DNA of 12,336 nt from an uncultured Caulobacter sp. (GTDB lineage Bacteria > Pseudomonadota > Alphaproteobacteria > Caulobacterales > Caulobacteraceae): contig CALKHU010000083.1 of the NCBI GenBank assembly GCA_937991555.1, positions 1-12,336 on the forward strand. Direction: 5' to 3'. Made by a program: the position numbers and the translations under genes. The notes under the pieces were generated by a model, which was not told the DNA's origin, searched no databases, and saw only the letters and a list, made by a program, of their open reading frames with translations. Every line of letters starts with the position of its first letter. Within the stretch, counting starts at the first letter, position 1. Below, piece after piece: positions 5,715-11,728 of this stretch.

Positions 5715-6953
5715 CTACATGCGCTCGACGATGATGGCCGGAGCCATGCCGCCGGCGGCGCACATGGTGATCAGGCCGCGCTTCTTGCCAGTGCGCTCCA
5801 GCTCGTCGACCATGGTGCCGATCAGGATCGAGCCGGTGGCGCCGATCGGGTGGCCCAGAGCCATGGCGCCGCCGTTCACGTTGACCTTTTCACGGTCGAG
5901 GCCGAGGTCGCGGATGAACTTCTCGGCCACGACCGCGAAGGCCTCGTTGATTTCCCACAGGTCGATGTCGTCGACCGTCAGGCCGGCCTTGGCCAGCACC
6001 TTGCGGGCCGCCGGGACCGGGGCGTTCAGCATCAGGGTCGGCGAGTCGCCCTGGTTGGCCATGGCCACCACGCGGGCGCGGGGCTTCAGGCCGTTGGCCT
6101 CGGCGTACTTCGGCGAGGCCAGCAGCAGGGCCGCGGCGCCGTCGACGACGCCCGAGCTGTTGCCGGCGTGGTGGAAGAACTTGATGTCGAGGTCCGGGTA
6201 GACCGCGTTGATCAGCTTGCGGAAGGTGGTGCCTTCCTTGTCGAGCGGCACGTCGGCCATGGCCTCGAACGACGGCTTCAGGGCGGCGAGGCCCTCGGCG
6301 GTCGTCTGCGGACGCGGGAACTCCTCGTGGTCGAGGGCCAGGGTTCCGTCTTCCTTGTAGACGGGGACCAGGCTCCTGGAGAACCGGCCCTCGGCGATGG
6401 CGACGGCGGCGCGCTGCTGGCTGACCAGGGCGAGGGCGTCGAGCGCCTCGCGGCTGATGCCTTCCATGGTGGCGATGGCGTCGGCGCAGATGCCCTGGTG
6501 CGACTGCGGGTGCCTGGCGCGCAGGCGCAGGTTGCCCTGGTCCATGGTCACCGGGCCGTCTTCCGGCGAGCGGCGGTTCGGCATCGACATCATCTCGCAG
6601 CCGCCGGCCACGACGAGGTCCGACATGCCCGACATGATGGTCGCGGCGGCGAAGTTCACCGTGGTGATGCCCGAGCCGCAGAAGCGGTCGAGGGTCACGC
6701 CGCTGGAGCGGATGTCATAACCGGCGTCGAGCGCCGACATGCGGCCCAGATCGCCGGCGGCCGGACCGCGCTGGCTGCTGGTGCCCCAGATCACGTCGTC
6801 GACGTCGGCGGTGTTGAGGTCGTTGCGCTCGGCGATCGCCTTCAGGACCGTCGCGCCCAGCTGTTGCGGGTGGATGTCGTAGAGGGCGCCCTTGCCGTAC
6901 TTGCCGATGCCGCGCGGGGTGCGGGCGGCGTCGATGATCCAGGCTTCGCTCAT
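5715..6953 (-). CDS. Thiolase (acetyl-CoA C-acyltransferase)
   Basis: This encodes 412 residues from the ATG at 6953, with GGAAGGA about eight bases upstream, and is full length for the family. Thiolases split 3-ketoacyl-CoA with CoA, or run in reverse to condense two acyl-CoAs. The catalytic set is intact: nucleophilic Cys92 in DRFCGSG, NEAF (336-339), His368 in GHPIGATG, and Cys398 in CAAGG. The N-terminus (IIDAARTPRGIGKYGKGAL) and the loop around residues 128-152 are typical of FadA-like/degradative thiolases in alphaproteobacteria, rather than the short PhaA biosynthetic type, though sequence alone does not settle direction. It is the last gene of the run MaoC hydratase, SDR, thiolase. 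It begins 33 bp after the SDR stop and ends in a clear terminator. Cytosolic; probably acyl-CoA degradation. Confidence 0.93.
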   Translation of the reverse strand: MSEAWIIDAARTPRGIGKYGKGALYDIHPQQLGATVLKAIAERNDLNTADVDDVIWGTSSQRGPAAGDLGRMSALDAGYDIRSSGVTLDRFCGSGITTVNFAAATIMSGMSDLVVAGGCEMMSMPNRRSPEDGPVTMDQGNLRLRARHPQSHQGICADAIATMEGISREALDALALVSQQRAAVAIAEGRFSRSLVPVYKEDGTLALDHEEFPRPQTTAEGLAALKPSFEAMADVPLDKEGTTFRKLINAVYPDLDIKFFHHAGNSSGVVDGAAALLLASPKYAEANGLKPRARVVAMANQGDSPTLMLNAPVPAARKVLAKAGLTVDDIDLWEINEAFAVVAEKFIRDLGLDREKVNVNGGAMALGHPIGATGSILIGTMVDELERTGKKRGLITMCAAGGMAPAIIVERM

Positions 6954-6986
6954 GGGGGTCTTCCTTCCGGTGCGGTCTTTTGTGGT

Positions 6987-7769
<783 letters not shown>

Positions 7770-7841
7770 GGGCTCCTCCCTTGAAGCCCCCTTACGCCCC
7801 TCGCGTAACGTCAGCCAAGAGCGGCGGACATCTACGCGCTG

Positions 7842-8013
7842 CCTCTCCCTCCTGGGAGAGGGGGACCATGCGGAGCACGGTGGAGCGGGGGGCGCGGCAA
7901 TCGCCGGTCGAGCTCGGTGTTCGGCTTCCTTCGCGTTCGCGCCAGGTCCTTCAGCGCGGGCGCTTCCCTCTCCACCGCCCTCCGGGCGGTCTCCCTCTCC
8001 CAAGAGGGAGAGG
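7842..8013. mobile_element. MITE/BIME-like 172-bp inverted-repeat element
   Basis: Two imperfect inverted arms of about 53 bp (7842-7894 and 7961-8013, about 43 of 53 positions matching by eye) flank a 66-bp core. Each arm starts with a hairpin CCTCTCCC/GGGAGAGG (7842-7861; 7994-8013). Each arm also has a second stem, ACCATGC/GCACGGT on the left and ACCGCCC/GGGCGGT on the right. There is no transposase and no obvious target duplication. It begins one base from the hydratase stop codon and separates two genes of an apparent operon. It may be a non-autonomous element or an intergenic repeat family. Confidence 0.65.
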
Positions 8014-8014
8014 A

Positions 8015-8485
8015 CTACAGGCGAAGAAGATACACGTGCTCGCCATCCAGGACGGTCTCGCCCTTCTGGTTCACGACCCAGGCCCGCATGGTCACCACGC
8101 CCGTCGTGCGCTGGCGCTTGAGGTCGGTGATCTCCAGCGCCGGATAGAGGGTGTCGCCCGGATAGGCGCTCTTCAGCACCTTCGCCCGCACCTCGATCAT
8201 GCCCAGCAGGGCGTCGCCGATCTCGTGCGGGAACAGGCCGGCCCCGGCGGCGGTGAAGCACAGCACCTGCAGTCCATGCGCGAGCGGGCCGGGATGGCCG
8301 AGGGCCTGGCAGTATTCGACGTCGTAGTGGATCGGATGGTTGTCGAGGCTGACCGCCTGGAAGGCGGCGAAGTTGCCGTCGCCCAGCGTGCGGGACGGCA
8401 GCGGATAGCGGTCGCCGACCTTCAGGTCGTCGAAGCCCTTGGCGGGGACCACGCGGTGGGTTTCGTAGATCGTCGGCAGGGGCAT
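8015..8485 (-). CDS. MaoC-like hot-dog (R)-hydratase/dehydratase
   Basis: This encodes 156 residues if it starts at the ATG at 8485, or 165 from the GTG at 8512. Neither has a strong ribosome binding site, and an in-frame stop lies just above the GTG. MaoC-type proteins hydrate trans-2-enoyl-CoA to (R)-3-hydroxyacyl-CoA or work on related thioesters. The catalytic motif is clear: SLDNHPIH with Asp48 and His53 (numbered from 8485), equivalent to the D-x-N-P-I-H of hydratase 2, followed by GHPGPLAHGLQ. The N-terminus (FDDLKVGDRYPLPSRTLGDGNFAAFQAVS) and the C-terminal beta strands (GVVTMRAWVVNQKGETVLDGEHVYL) fit one complete hot-dog fold. As first gene of the module it would supply the 3-hydroxy intermediate. 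The R-specificity usual for MaoC and the S-specificity of HSD10-type enzymes do not obviously match, so the real substrates deserve care. Confidence 0.85.
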   Translation of the reverse strand: MPLPTIYETHRVVPAKGFDDLKVGDRYPLPSRTLGDGNFAAFQAVSLDNHPIHYDVEYCQALGHPGPLAHGLQVLCFTAAGAGLFPHEIGDALLGMIEVRAKVLKSAYPGDTLYPALEITDLKRQRTTGVVTMRAWVVNQKGETVLDGEHVYLLRL

Positions 8486-8564
8486 GGGCAGGCTCTGTGC
8501 GTGGTTCGACACGCGGCCGGTGGCCGCTGCTCACCATGACGTCGGTGGGCGGCCTTCTGAATAC

Positions 8565-8604
8565 GTCATCCTGAGCAGCCGCGCAGCGGCGTGTCGAAGG
8601 ACGC
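8565..8604 (+). repeat. Dispersed 40-nt hairpin repeat, copy C
   Basis: It runs from GTCATCCTGA to CGAAGGACGC with the central stem GCCGC-GCA-GCGGC. Identity with copy D in reverse orientation is complete over 45 bases (8563-8607 against 11103-11147). It lies in the spacer between divergent genes, upstream of the GST promoter, so it cannot be a 3'-end terminator for either. Confidence 0.78.
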
Positions 8605-8618
8605 ACGTGAGGGACGCC

Positions 8619-8648
8619 TTGACGGGCGGGCGTCGAAAACTTTAGAAA
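8619..8648 (+). promoter_or_regulatory. Promoter of the glutathione S-transferase gene
   Basis: TTGACG (8619-8624) is a perfect Caulobacter-type -35 box. An AT-rich -10 region follows 16-18 bases later (TTTAGAAA, 8641-8648; best read as TAGAAA). The transcript would start inside the 20-bp palindrome at 8645-8664 and give a very short leader to the ATG at 8677. Confidence 0.6.
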
Positions 8649-8664
8649 TCACTTAAGTGATTTC
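8645..8664. promoter_or_regulatory. Perfect 20-bp palindromic operator
   Basis: The half-site GAAATCACTT is followed directly by its exact reverse complement AAGTGATTTC. The palindrome overlaps the predicted -10 box and start site of the GST gene and ends four bases before the ribosome binding site (GGAG, 8668-8671). That is the classic position for a homodimeric repressor (MarR, TetR, ArsR or HxlR type). No second copy was seen in the window and no such repressor is encoded here. Confidence 0.7.
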
Positions 8665-8676
8665 GTTGGAGCCGCC

Positions 8677-9333
8677 ATGACCCTCCGCCTGTTCGCCCAT
8701 CCGCTGTCGTCCTACTGCTGGAAGGCGCTGATCCCGCTGTACGAGGCCGGAACGCCGTTCATGTTCGAGAAGCTGGAGTTCGGCAGGGACGACGGTCCGA
8801 TCGTCGAATTCATGCGGCGCTGGCCGCTCGGCAAGATGCCGCTGCTGCGCGACGAGGCGCGGGACGAGACGGTCGTCGAGTCCAGCGTGATCATCGAATA
8901 CCTGGACCGTTTCCTCGGCGGGACGATGATCCCGGCGGACTCCGAGGCCGCGCTGAAGGCGCGGTTCTGGGACCGGTTCTTCGACAACTATGTGATGACG
9001 CCGCAGGGCCGGCTGGTGTTCGAGGTGCTGCGGCCCGAAGGCGCCAAGGATCGGTTCGGAGTGGCCGAGGCGCGTGCGCTGCTCGACAAGGCCTATGCCC
9101 ACCTCGAGGCCGAGCTGGCCGACGGCCGGACCTGGATGACGGGCGGGGCCTATTCGCTCGCCGACGTCAGCGCCAGCCCGTCGCTGTTCTACGCGCAGCG
9201 CTGCCACGCCTGGGGCGAACGACCGCATCTGCAGGGCTACTACGACCGGCTGGAGGCGCGGCCGTCGTTCGCGCGGGTGATCGCCGAGGCTCAGCCGTAC
9301 ATGCACATGTTCCCGGGGGCGCCGGACTACTAG
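8677..9333 (+). CDS. Glutathione S-transferase family protein
   Basis: This encodes 218 residues from the ATG at 8677, with GGAG six bases upstream. The N-terminal thioredoxin-fold domain (1-80) has HPLSSYCWKALIPLYEAG, with the Ser/Tyr/Cys cluster at 11-14 where GSTs activate glutathione. It also has the cis-proline turn KMPLL (53-57) and VESSVIIEYL (67-76), whose Glu68/Ser69 bind the gamma-glutamyl part of glutathione. The all-helical C-terminal domain has the N-capping motif AYSLADVSASP (158-168). GSTs conjugate or isomerise electrophiles in the cytosol; the substrate is unknown. Expression is probably inducible, because a perfect 20-bp palindrome covers the predicted start of transcription. 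Its TAG stop and that of the convergent GlxA-type regulator overlap in one CTAG. Confidence 0.9.
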   Translation: MTLRLFAHPLSSYCWKALIPLYEAGTPFMFEKLEFGRDDGPIVEFMRRWPLGKMPLLRDEARDETVVESSVIIEYLDRFLGGTMIPADSEAALKARFWDRFFDNYVMTPQGRLVFEVLRPEGAKDRFGVAEARALLDKAYAHLEAELADGRTWMTGGAYSLADVSASPSLFYAQRCHAWGERPHLQGYYDRLEARPSFARVIAEAQPYMHMFPGAPDY

Positions 9334-10271
9334 GCCGCCTTCGCCCCTCTGCGCAGCGCCTGCGGCGGCTGGCCGAAGGCGCGGATGAAGGCGCGGCGCA
9401 TGCGCTCGGCGTCGCCGAAGCCGGTCTCCAGGGCGACGTCCTCGACCTGCAGCGGCTGGGAATCGAGCAGGGCGCGGGCGGCCTCGACCCGGAGGCGCTC
9501 GACCGCCTTGGCCGGGGTCACGCCGCAGGCGGCGGCGAAGGCGCGGGCGAAGTTGCGCTCGCTCATGCCCGCGTGGGCCGCCAGCTGCTCGACGGTCAGC
9601 GGTTCGCGCAGGTTCTCGCGCGCCCAGGCCAGCAGGCCGTCGAACCGGTCGCCGGCGTCGAGCTCGAGCAGGGCCGAGAACTGCGACTGGCCGCCCGGTC
9701 GCCGGTGGTAGACCACCAGCTGCTGGGCGGTCGCGCGGGCGATGTCCTCGCCGAGGTCGGCGGCGATCATGGCCAGCGCCAGATCGATGCCGGCGGTGAT
9801 GCCGGCGCTGGTACAGACCTCGCCGTCGCGAACGAAGATGCGGTCCGGCTCGAGCTTCACCTTCGGATACCGGCGGGCGAAATGCTGCGACCGCGCCCAG
9901 TGGGTGGTGGCGCGGCGACCGTCGAGCAGCCCGGCCTCCGCCAGGACGTAGGCGCCCGAGCAGACGCTGGCCGTGCGGCGGGCGGCGCGCGCCGAGCGGC
10001 GCACGAAGTCGAGGGTTTCGGCGCAGATGGCCGGCCCCCGCGTGCCTTCGCCGCCGGACACGATCAGGGTGTCGAGCGCCGGCGCCGCGGCGAAGGCCTC
10101 CGCCTGCCAGGTCACGCCGGCCGAGCTGACCACCGGACCGCCGCCCTGCGACAGCACAAGGATGCGGTAGGCGCCGGGCGCGTGCCGGGCGGCGATCTCG
10201 AAGGCCGCGATCGGACCGGCCGCGTCGAGCAGCTGGAAATCGGGGAAGATCAGCAGGCCGATGGTGCGCAT
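9330..10271 (-). CDS. GlxA-type transcriptional regulator (DJ-1/PfpI domain plus AraC HTH)
   Basis: This encodes 313 residues from the ATG at 10271; no good ribosome binding site precedes it. Residues 1-185 form a DJ-1/PfpI (class I amidotransferase-like) domain: IGLLIFPDFQLLDAAGP with Asp16, IVSGGEGT, VCSGAYVLAEAGLLDGRRATTHW with Cys104 and His124, and GITAGIDLAL. Residues about 215-308 are an AraC-type double helix-turn-helix (LTVEQLAAHAGMSERNFARAF and DVALETGFGDAERMRRAFIRAFGQPP). In GlxA-family regulators the PfpI domain acts as a ligand sensor. Here the Asp/Cys/His set used by the catalytic relatives is retained, so residual catalysis or covalent sensing is possible. It is divergent, with an 81-bp spacer, from a DJ-1/PfpI enzyme whose fold matches its own sensor domain. 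It probably controls that gene and itself. Confidence 0.9.
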   Translation of the reverse strand: MRTIGLLIFPDFQLLDAAGPIAAFEIAARHAPGAYRILVLSQGGGPVVSSAGVTWQAEAFAAAPALDTLIVSGGEGTRGPAICAETLDFVRRSARAARRTASVCSGAYVLAEAGLLDGRRATTHWARSQHFARRYPKVKLEPDRIFVRDGEVCTSAGITAGIDLALAMIAADLGEDIARATAQQLVVYHRRPGGQSQFSALLELDAGDRFDGLLAWARENLREPLTVEQLAAHAGMSERNFARAFAAACGVTPAKAVERLRVEAARALLDSQPLQVEDVALETGFGDAERMRRAFIRAFGQPPQALRRGAKAA

Positions 10272-10290
10272 GGCGGAAAACGAGGGAACC

Positions 10291-10316
10291 TTGTCATTTC
10301 AGACGCACGCTAGGCC
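10291..10316 (+). promoter_or_regulatory. Candidate promoter of the DJ-1/PfpI enzyme gene
   Basis: TTGTCAT (10291-10297), 11 bases, then GCTAGGCC (10309-10316) approximates the Caulobacter housekeeping pattern TTGACGS-N10/14-GCTANAWC. The leader would be about 30 nt. Its -10 overlaps the -10 of the opposing promoter. Confidence 0.4.
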
Positions 10317-10336
10317 TGCGACTGTGCGGGCGTCAA
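10307..10336 (-). promoter_or_regulatory. Candidate promoter of the GlxA-type regulator
   Basis: On the minus strand TTGACG (10336-10331), a spacer of 18 bases and TAGCGT (10312-10307) form a plausible promoter with a leader of about 30 nt. The -35 is perfect and the -10 is weak. Overlap with the plus-strand promoter would make the two compete for polymerase. Confidence 0.42.
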
Positions 10337-10352
10337 GCCGAAGGACCAGCCC

Positions 10353-11048
10353 ATGCCCGACCCTGAACTCACCATCGTCTTCGCCCTCTATCCGGGCGTG
10401 ACACACCTGGACTTCACCGGCCCGCACCAGTTCCTGCAGCGGCTGCCCGGCGCGACGGTGACCGTCGCCAGCCTCGAGGGCGGCGAGATGGAGGCCGACG
10501 GGCTGACCTTCGCCGGGCTGACGCCCTTCTTCGACATCCCGCGCTGTGACCTGCTCTGCGTACCGGGCGGCTTCGGCACCGTGGACGCCATGAACGACGA
10601 GGCCTTCATGGGCCAGATCCGGCGGCTGGCCGAGGGCGCGCGCTATGTGACCAGCGTCTGCACCGGATCGCTGATCCTGGCGGCGGCGGGCCTGCTGACA
10701 GGGCGGCGGGCGGCCTGCCACTGGGCCTGGCGCGACCAGCTGGCGCTGTTCGGCGCCATCCCCGACCCGGCCCGGGTGGTGGTCGACGGCCGCTACATCA
10801 CCGGCGGCGGGGTGACGGCGGGGATCGACTTCGCGCTGGTCGTGGCCCGGGAGATCGCCGGCGAGGACTTCGCCCAGGGTCTGCAGCTGGCGCTCGAATA
10901 CGCCCCGGCGCCGCCGTTCGACTGCGGCCGGCCGGAACTGGCCCCGCCGGCGGTGCTGGACCGGATCCAGGGCTTCTACGGCGCGGTGCGGGCGCAGCGC
11001 GACGCGGCGGCGCAGAAGGCGGCGGACCGGCTGAAGGCGATGGGGTAG
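10353..11048 (+). CDS. DJ-1/PfpI family protein, isonitrile-hydratase (InhA) type
   Basis: This encodes 231 residues from the ATG at 10353, with AAGGA about eight bases upstream. It is a single DJ-1/PfpI domain: ALYPGVTHLDFTGP with Asp20, CVPGGFGTVDAMND, SVCTGSLILAAAGLLTGRRAACHW with the nucleophile-elbow Cys103 and His123, and GGGVTAGIDFAL. Asp20 and Cys103 correspond to the Asp/Cys pair described for Pseudomonas putida isonitrile hydratase, which turns isonitriles into N-substituted formamides. The match is by motif and spacing, so the substrate is not proven; other cysteine-dependent hydrolases of the superfamily are possible. The C-terminal 50 residues add a helical extension ending AAAQKAADRLKAMG. 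It is divergent from, and probably regulated by, the GlxA-type regulator. A dispersed repeat copy follows the stop codon by 57 bp. Confidence 0.87.
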   Translation: MPDPELTIVFALYPGVTHLDFTGPHQFLQRLPGATVTVASLEGGEMEADGLTFAGLTPFFDIPRCDLLCVPGGFGTVDAMNDEAFMGQIRRLAEGARYVTSVCTGSLILAAAGLLTGRRAACHWAWRDQLALFGAIPDPARVVVDGRYITGGGVTAGIDFALVVAREIAGEDFAQGLQLALEYAPAPPFDCGRPELAPPAVLDRIQGFYGAVRAQRDAAAQKAADRLKAMG

Positions 11049-11105
11049 CGGCCAGCCTTCTTGGTCCGCCTCGTCAGGGTTGCCCTCGAAAACCGCTTGC
11101 GCCGT

Positions 11106-11145
11106 GCGTCCTTCGACACGCCGCTGCGCGGCTGCTCAGGATGAC
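11106..11145 (-). repeat. Dispersed 40-nt hairpin repeat, copy D
   Basis: The reverse complement is identical to copy C at every base (45 identical including flanks). It lies in the 155-bp spacer between the DJ-1/PfpI gene and the convergent small-protein operon, where its stem could protect a transcript end. The rest of the spacer shows only the palindrome at 11184-11195. Confidence 0.78.
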
Positions 11146-11183
11146 GTGAAGAGGCGCGGATAACCCCAGGGGACACGCCCGGA

Positions 11184-11195
11184 GGGGCATGCCCC
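11184..11195. other. Perfect 12-bp palindrome after the small-protein operon
   Basis: GGGGCATGCCCC lies nine bases past the stop of the 76-residue gene on the minus strand. It could fold into a short hairpin at the transcript end, but no T-run follows, so terminator function is uncertain. Confidence 0.35.
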
Positions 11196-11203
11196 CGCCA
11201 GAG

Positions 11204-11434
11204 CTAGGGCTTGGCCCGCTGTTCCGAGTTCTCCTCGGTGTCGCGCTTGGCCCTCACATCATGGCCGTGGTGGCGGTCGCGTTCGCCGCCGCCGCCGGAG
11301 ACGTGGCTGAAGGGGGTGTTGGTCGGTTCGCCCGGCGCGCGGGGGTCGACCTTCGGCGGCTGGGGCTGCCTGGCGTTCTCGTGGCTGGCGCCGGGGCCGC
11401 CCCAGCGCTCGGTGTTGGGGTGCTTGTCCGGCAT
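11204..11434 (-). CDS. Small hydrophilic, probably disordered protein
   Basis: This encodes 76 residues from the ATG at 11434, with a weak AGGA-like element about nine bases upstream. The sequence is extremely polar: rich in Pro, Gly, His, Arg, Asp and Glu, with almost no aliphatic residues, a GGGG run near the middle, and HHGH after it. No signal peptide, membrane helix or known domain is visible, so it is probably an intrinsically disordered cytosolic protein. Its start lies 2 bp after the stop of the 70-residue gene upstream, so the two are translationally linked and share the EcfG promoter at 11704-11728. Small hydrophilic proteins of this composition are typical of general-stress regulons, but the role is not known to me. 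Confidence 0.68.
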   Translation of the reverse strand: MPDKHPNTERWGGPGASHENARQPQPPKVDPRAPGEPTNTPFSHVSGGGGERDRHHGHDVRAKRDTEENSEQRAKP

Positions 11435-11436
11435 GA

Positions 11437-11649
11437 TCAGCGATCCTGGACCTTGTGCTGCACGTCGGCGACGTTCTGGCGGAGATTGCCGTAGCGGCCC
11501 TGCTCCTTGAGGTTCGCGTCGGCGTCGCCGGGCTGGCCGGACTGCAGCTGGGTGCGCTCGTCGCGGCGGTCGCGCCGGCCCTCGGCGGGATCGGCGTCCT
11601 TGCCCATGAAGCTGCGTTGCTCCCTGGGGATCGGCGGGGCTTTGGACAT
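11437..11649 (-). CDS. Small hydrophilic stress-type protein
   Basis: This encodes 70 residues from the ATG at 11649, with AGGAG seven bases upstream, the clearest ribosome binding site in this region. It is highly charged (GRRDRRDERTQ near residues 24-34). Its C-terminal half (QPGDADANLKEQGRYGNLRQN, ending VQDR) resembles short uncharacterised alphaproteobacterial proteins with a GQPGxADxNxxEQGRxGN-like pattern. I recall that pattern from family knowledge and could not verify it here. There is no signal peptide or membrane segment; it is probably disordered and cytosolic. It is the first gene of a two-gene operon, 64 bp after the dioxygenase stop, and has its own exact EcfG-type promoter. 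The most likely context is the general stress response. Confidence 0.75.
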   Translation of the reverse strand: MSKAPPIPREQRSFMGKDADPAEGRRDRRDERTQLQSGQPGDADANLKEQGRYGNLRQNVADVQHKVQDR

Positions 11650-11703
11650 GCGGTGCTCCTTGCTCGGTCGGGACAGGCGCTGAAGTGCATGTCCCGCGAA
11701 GCT

Positions 11704-11728
11704 AACGACCGCTTCAGAGCCCTGTTCC
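11704..11728 (-). promoter_or_regulatory. EcfG (SigT)-type general stress promoter of the small-protein operon
   Basis: On the minus strand GGAAC (11728-11724), exactly 16 bases, then CGTT (11707-11704). The -35 lies inside the last codons of the dioxygenase gene and the -10 just past its stop. The expected start near 11695 gives a leader of about 45 nt to the ATG at 11649. The exact consensus match is seen directly; EcfG use is inferred. Confidence 0.8.

Noticed and set aside
7842..8013. CRISPR-like array or intrinsic terminator
   Set aside because: The structure is two inverted arms with a single core, not regularly spaced direct repeats, and the stems are not followed by T-runs.
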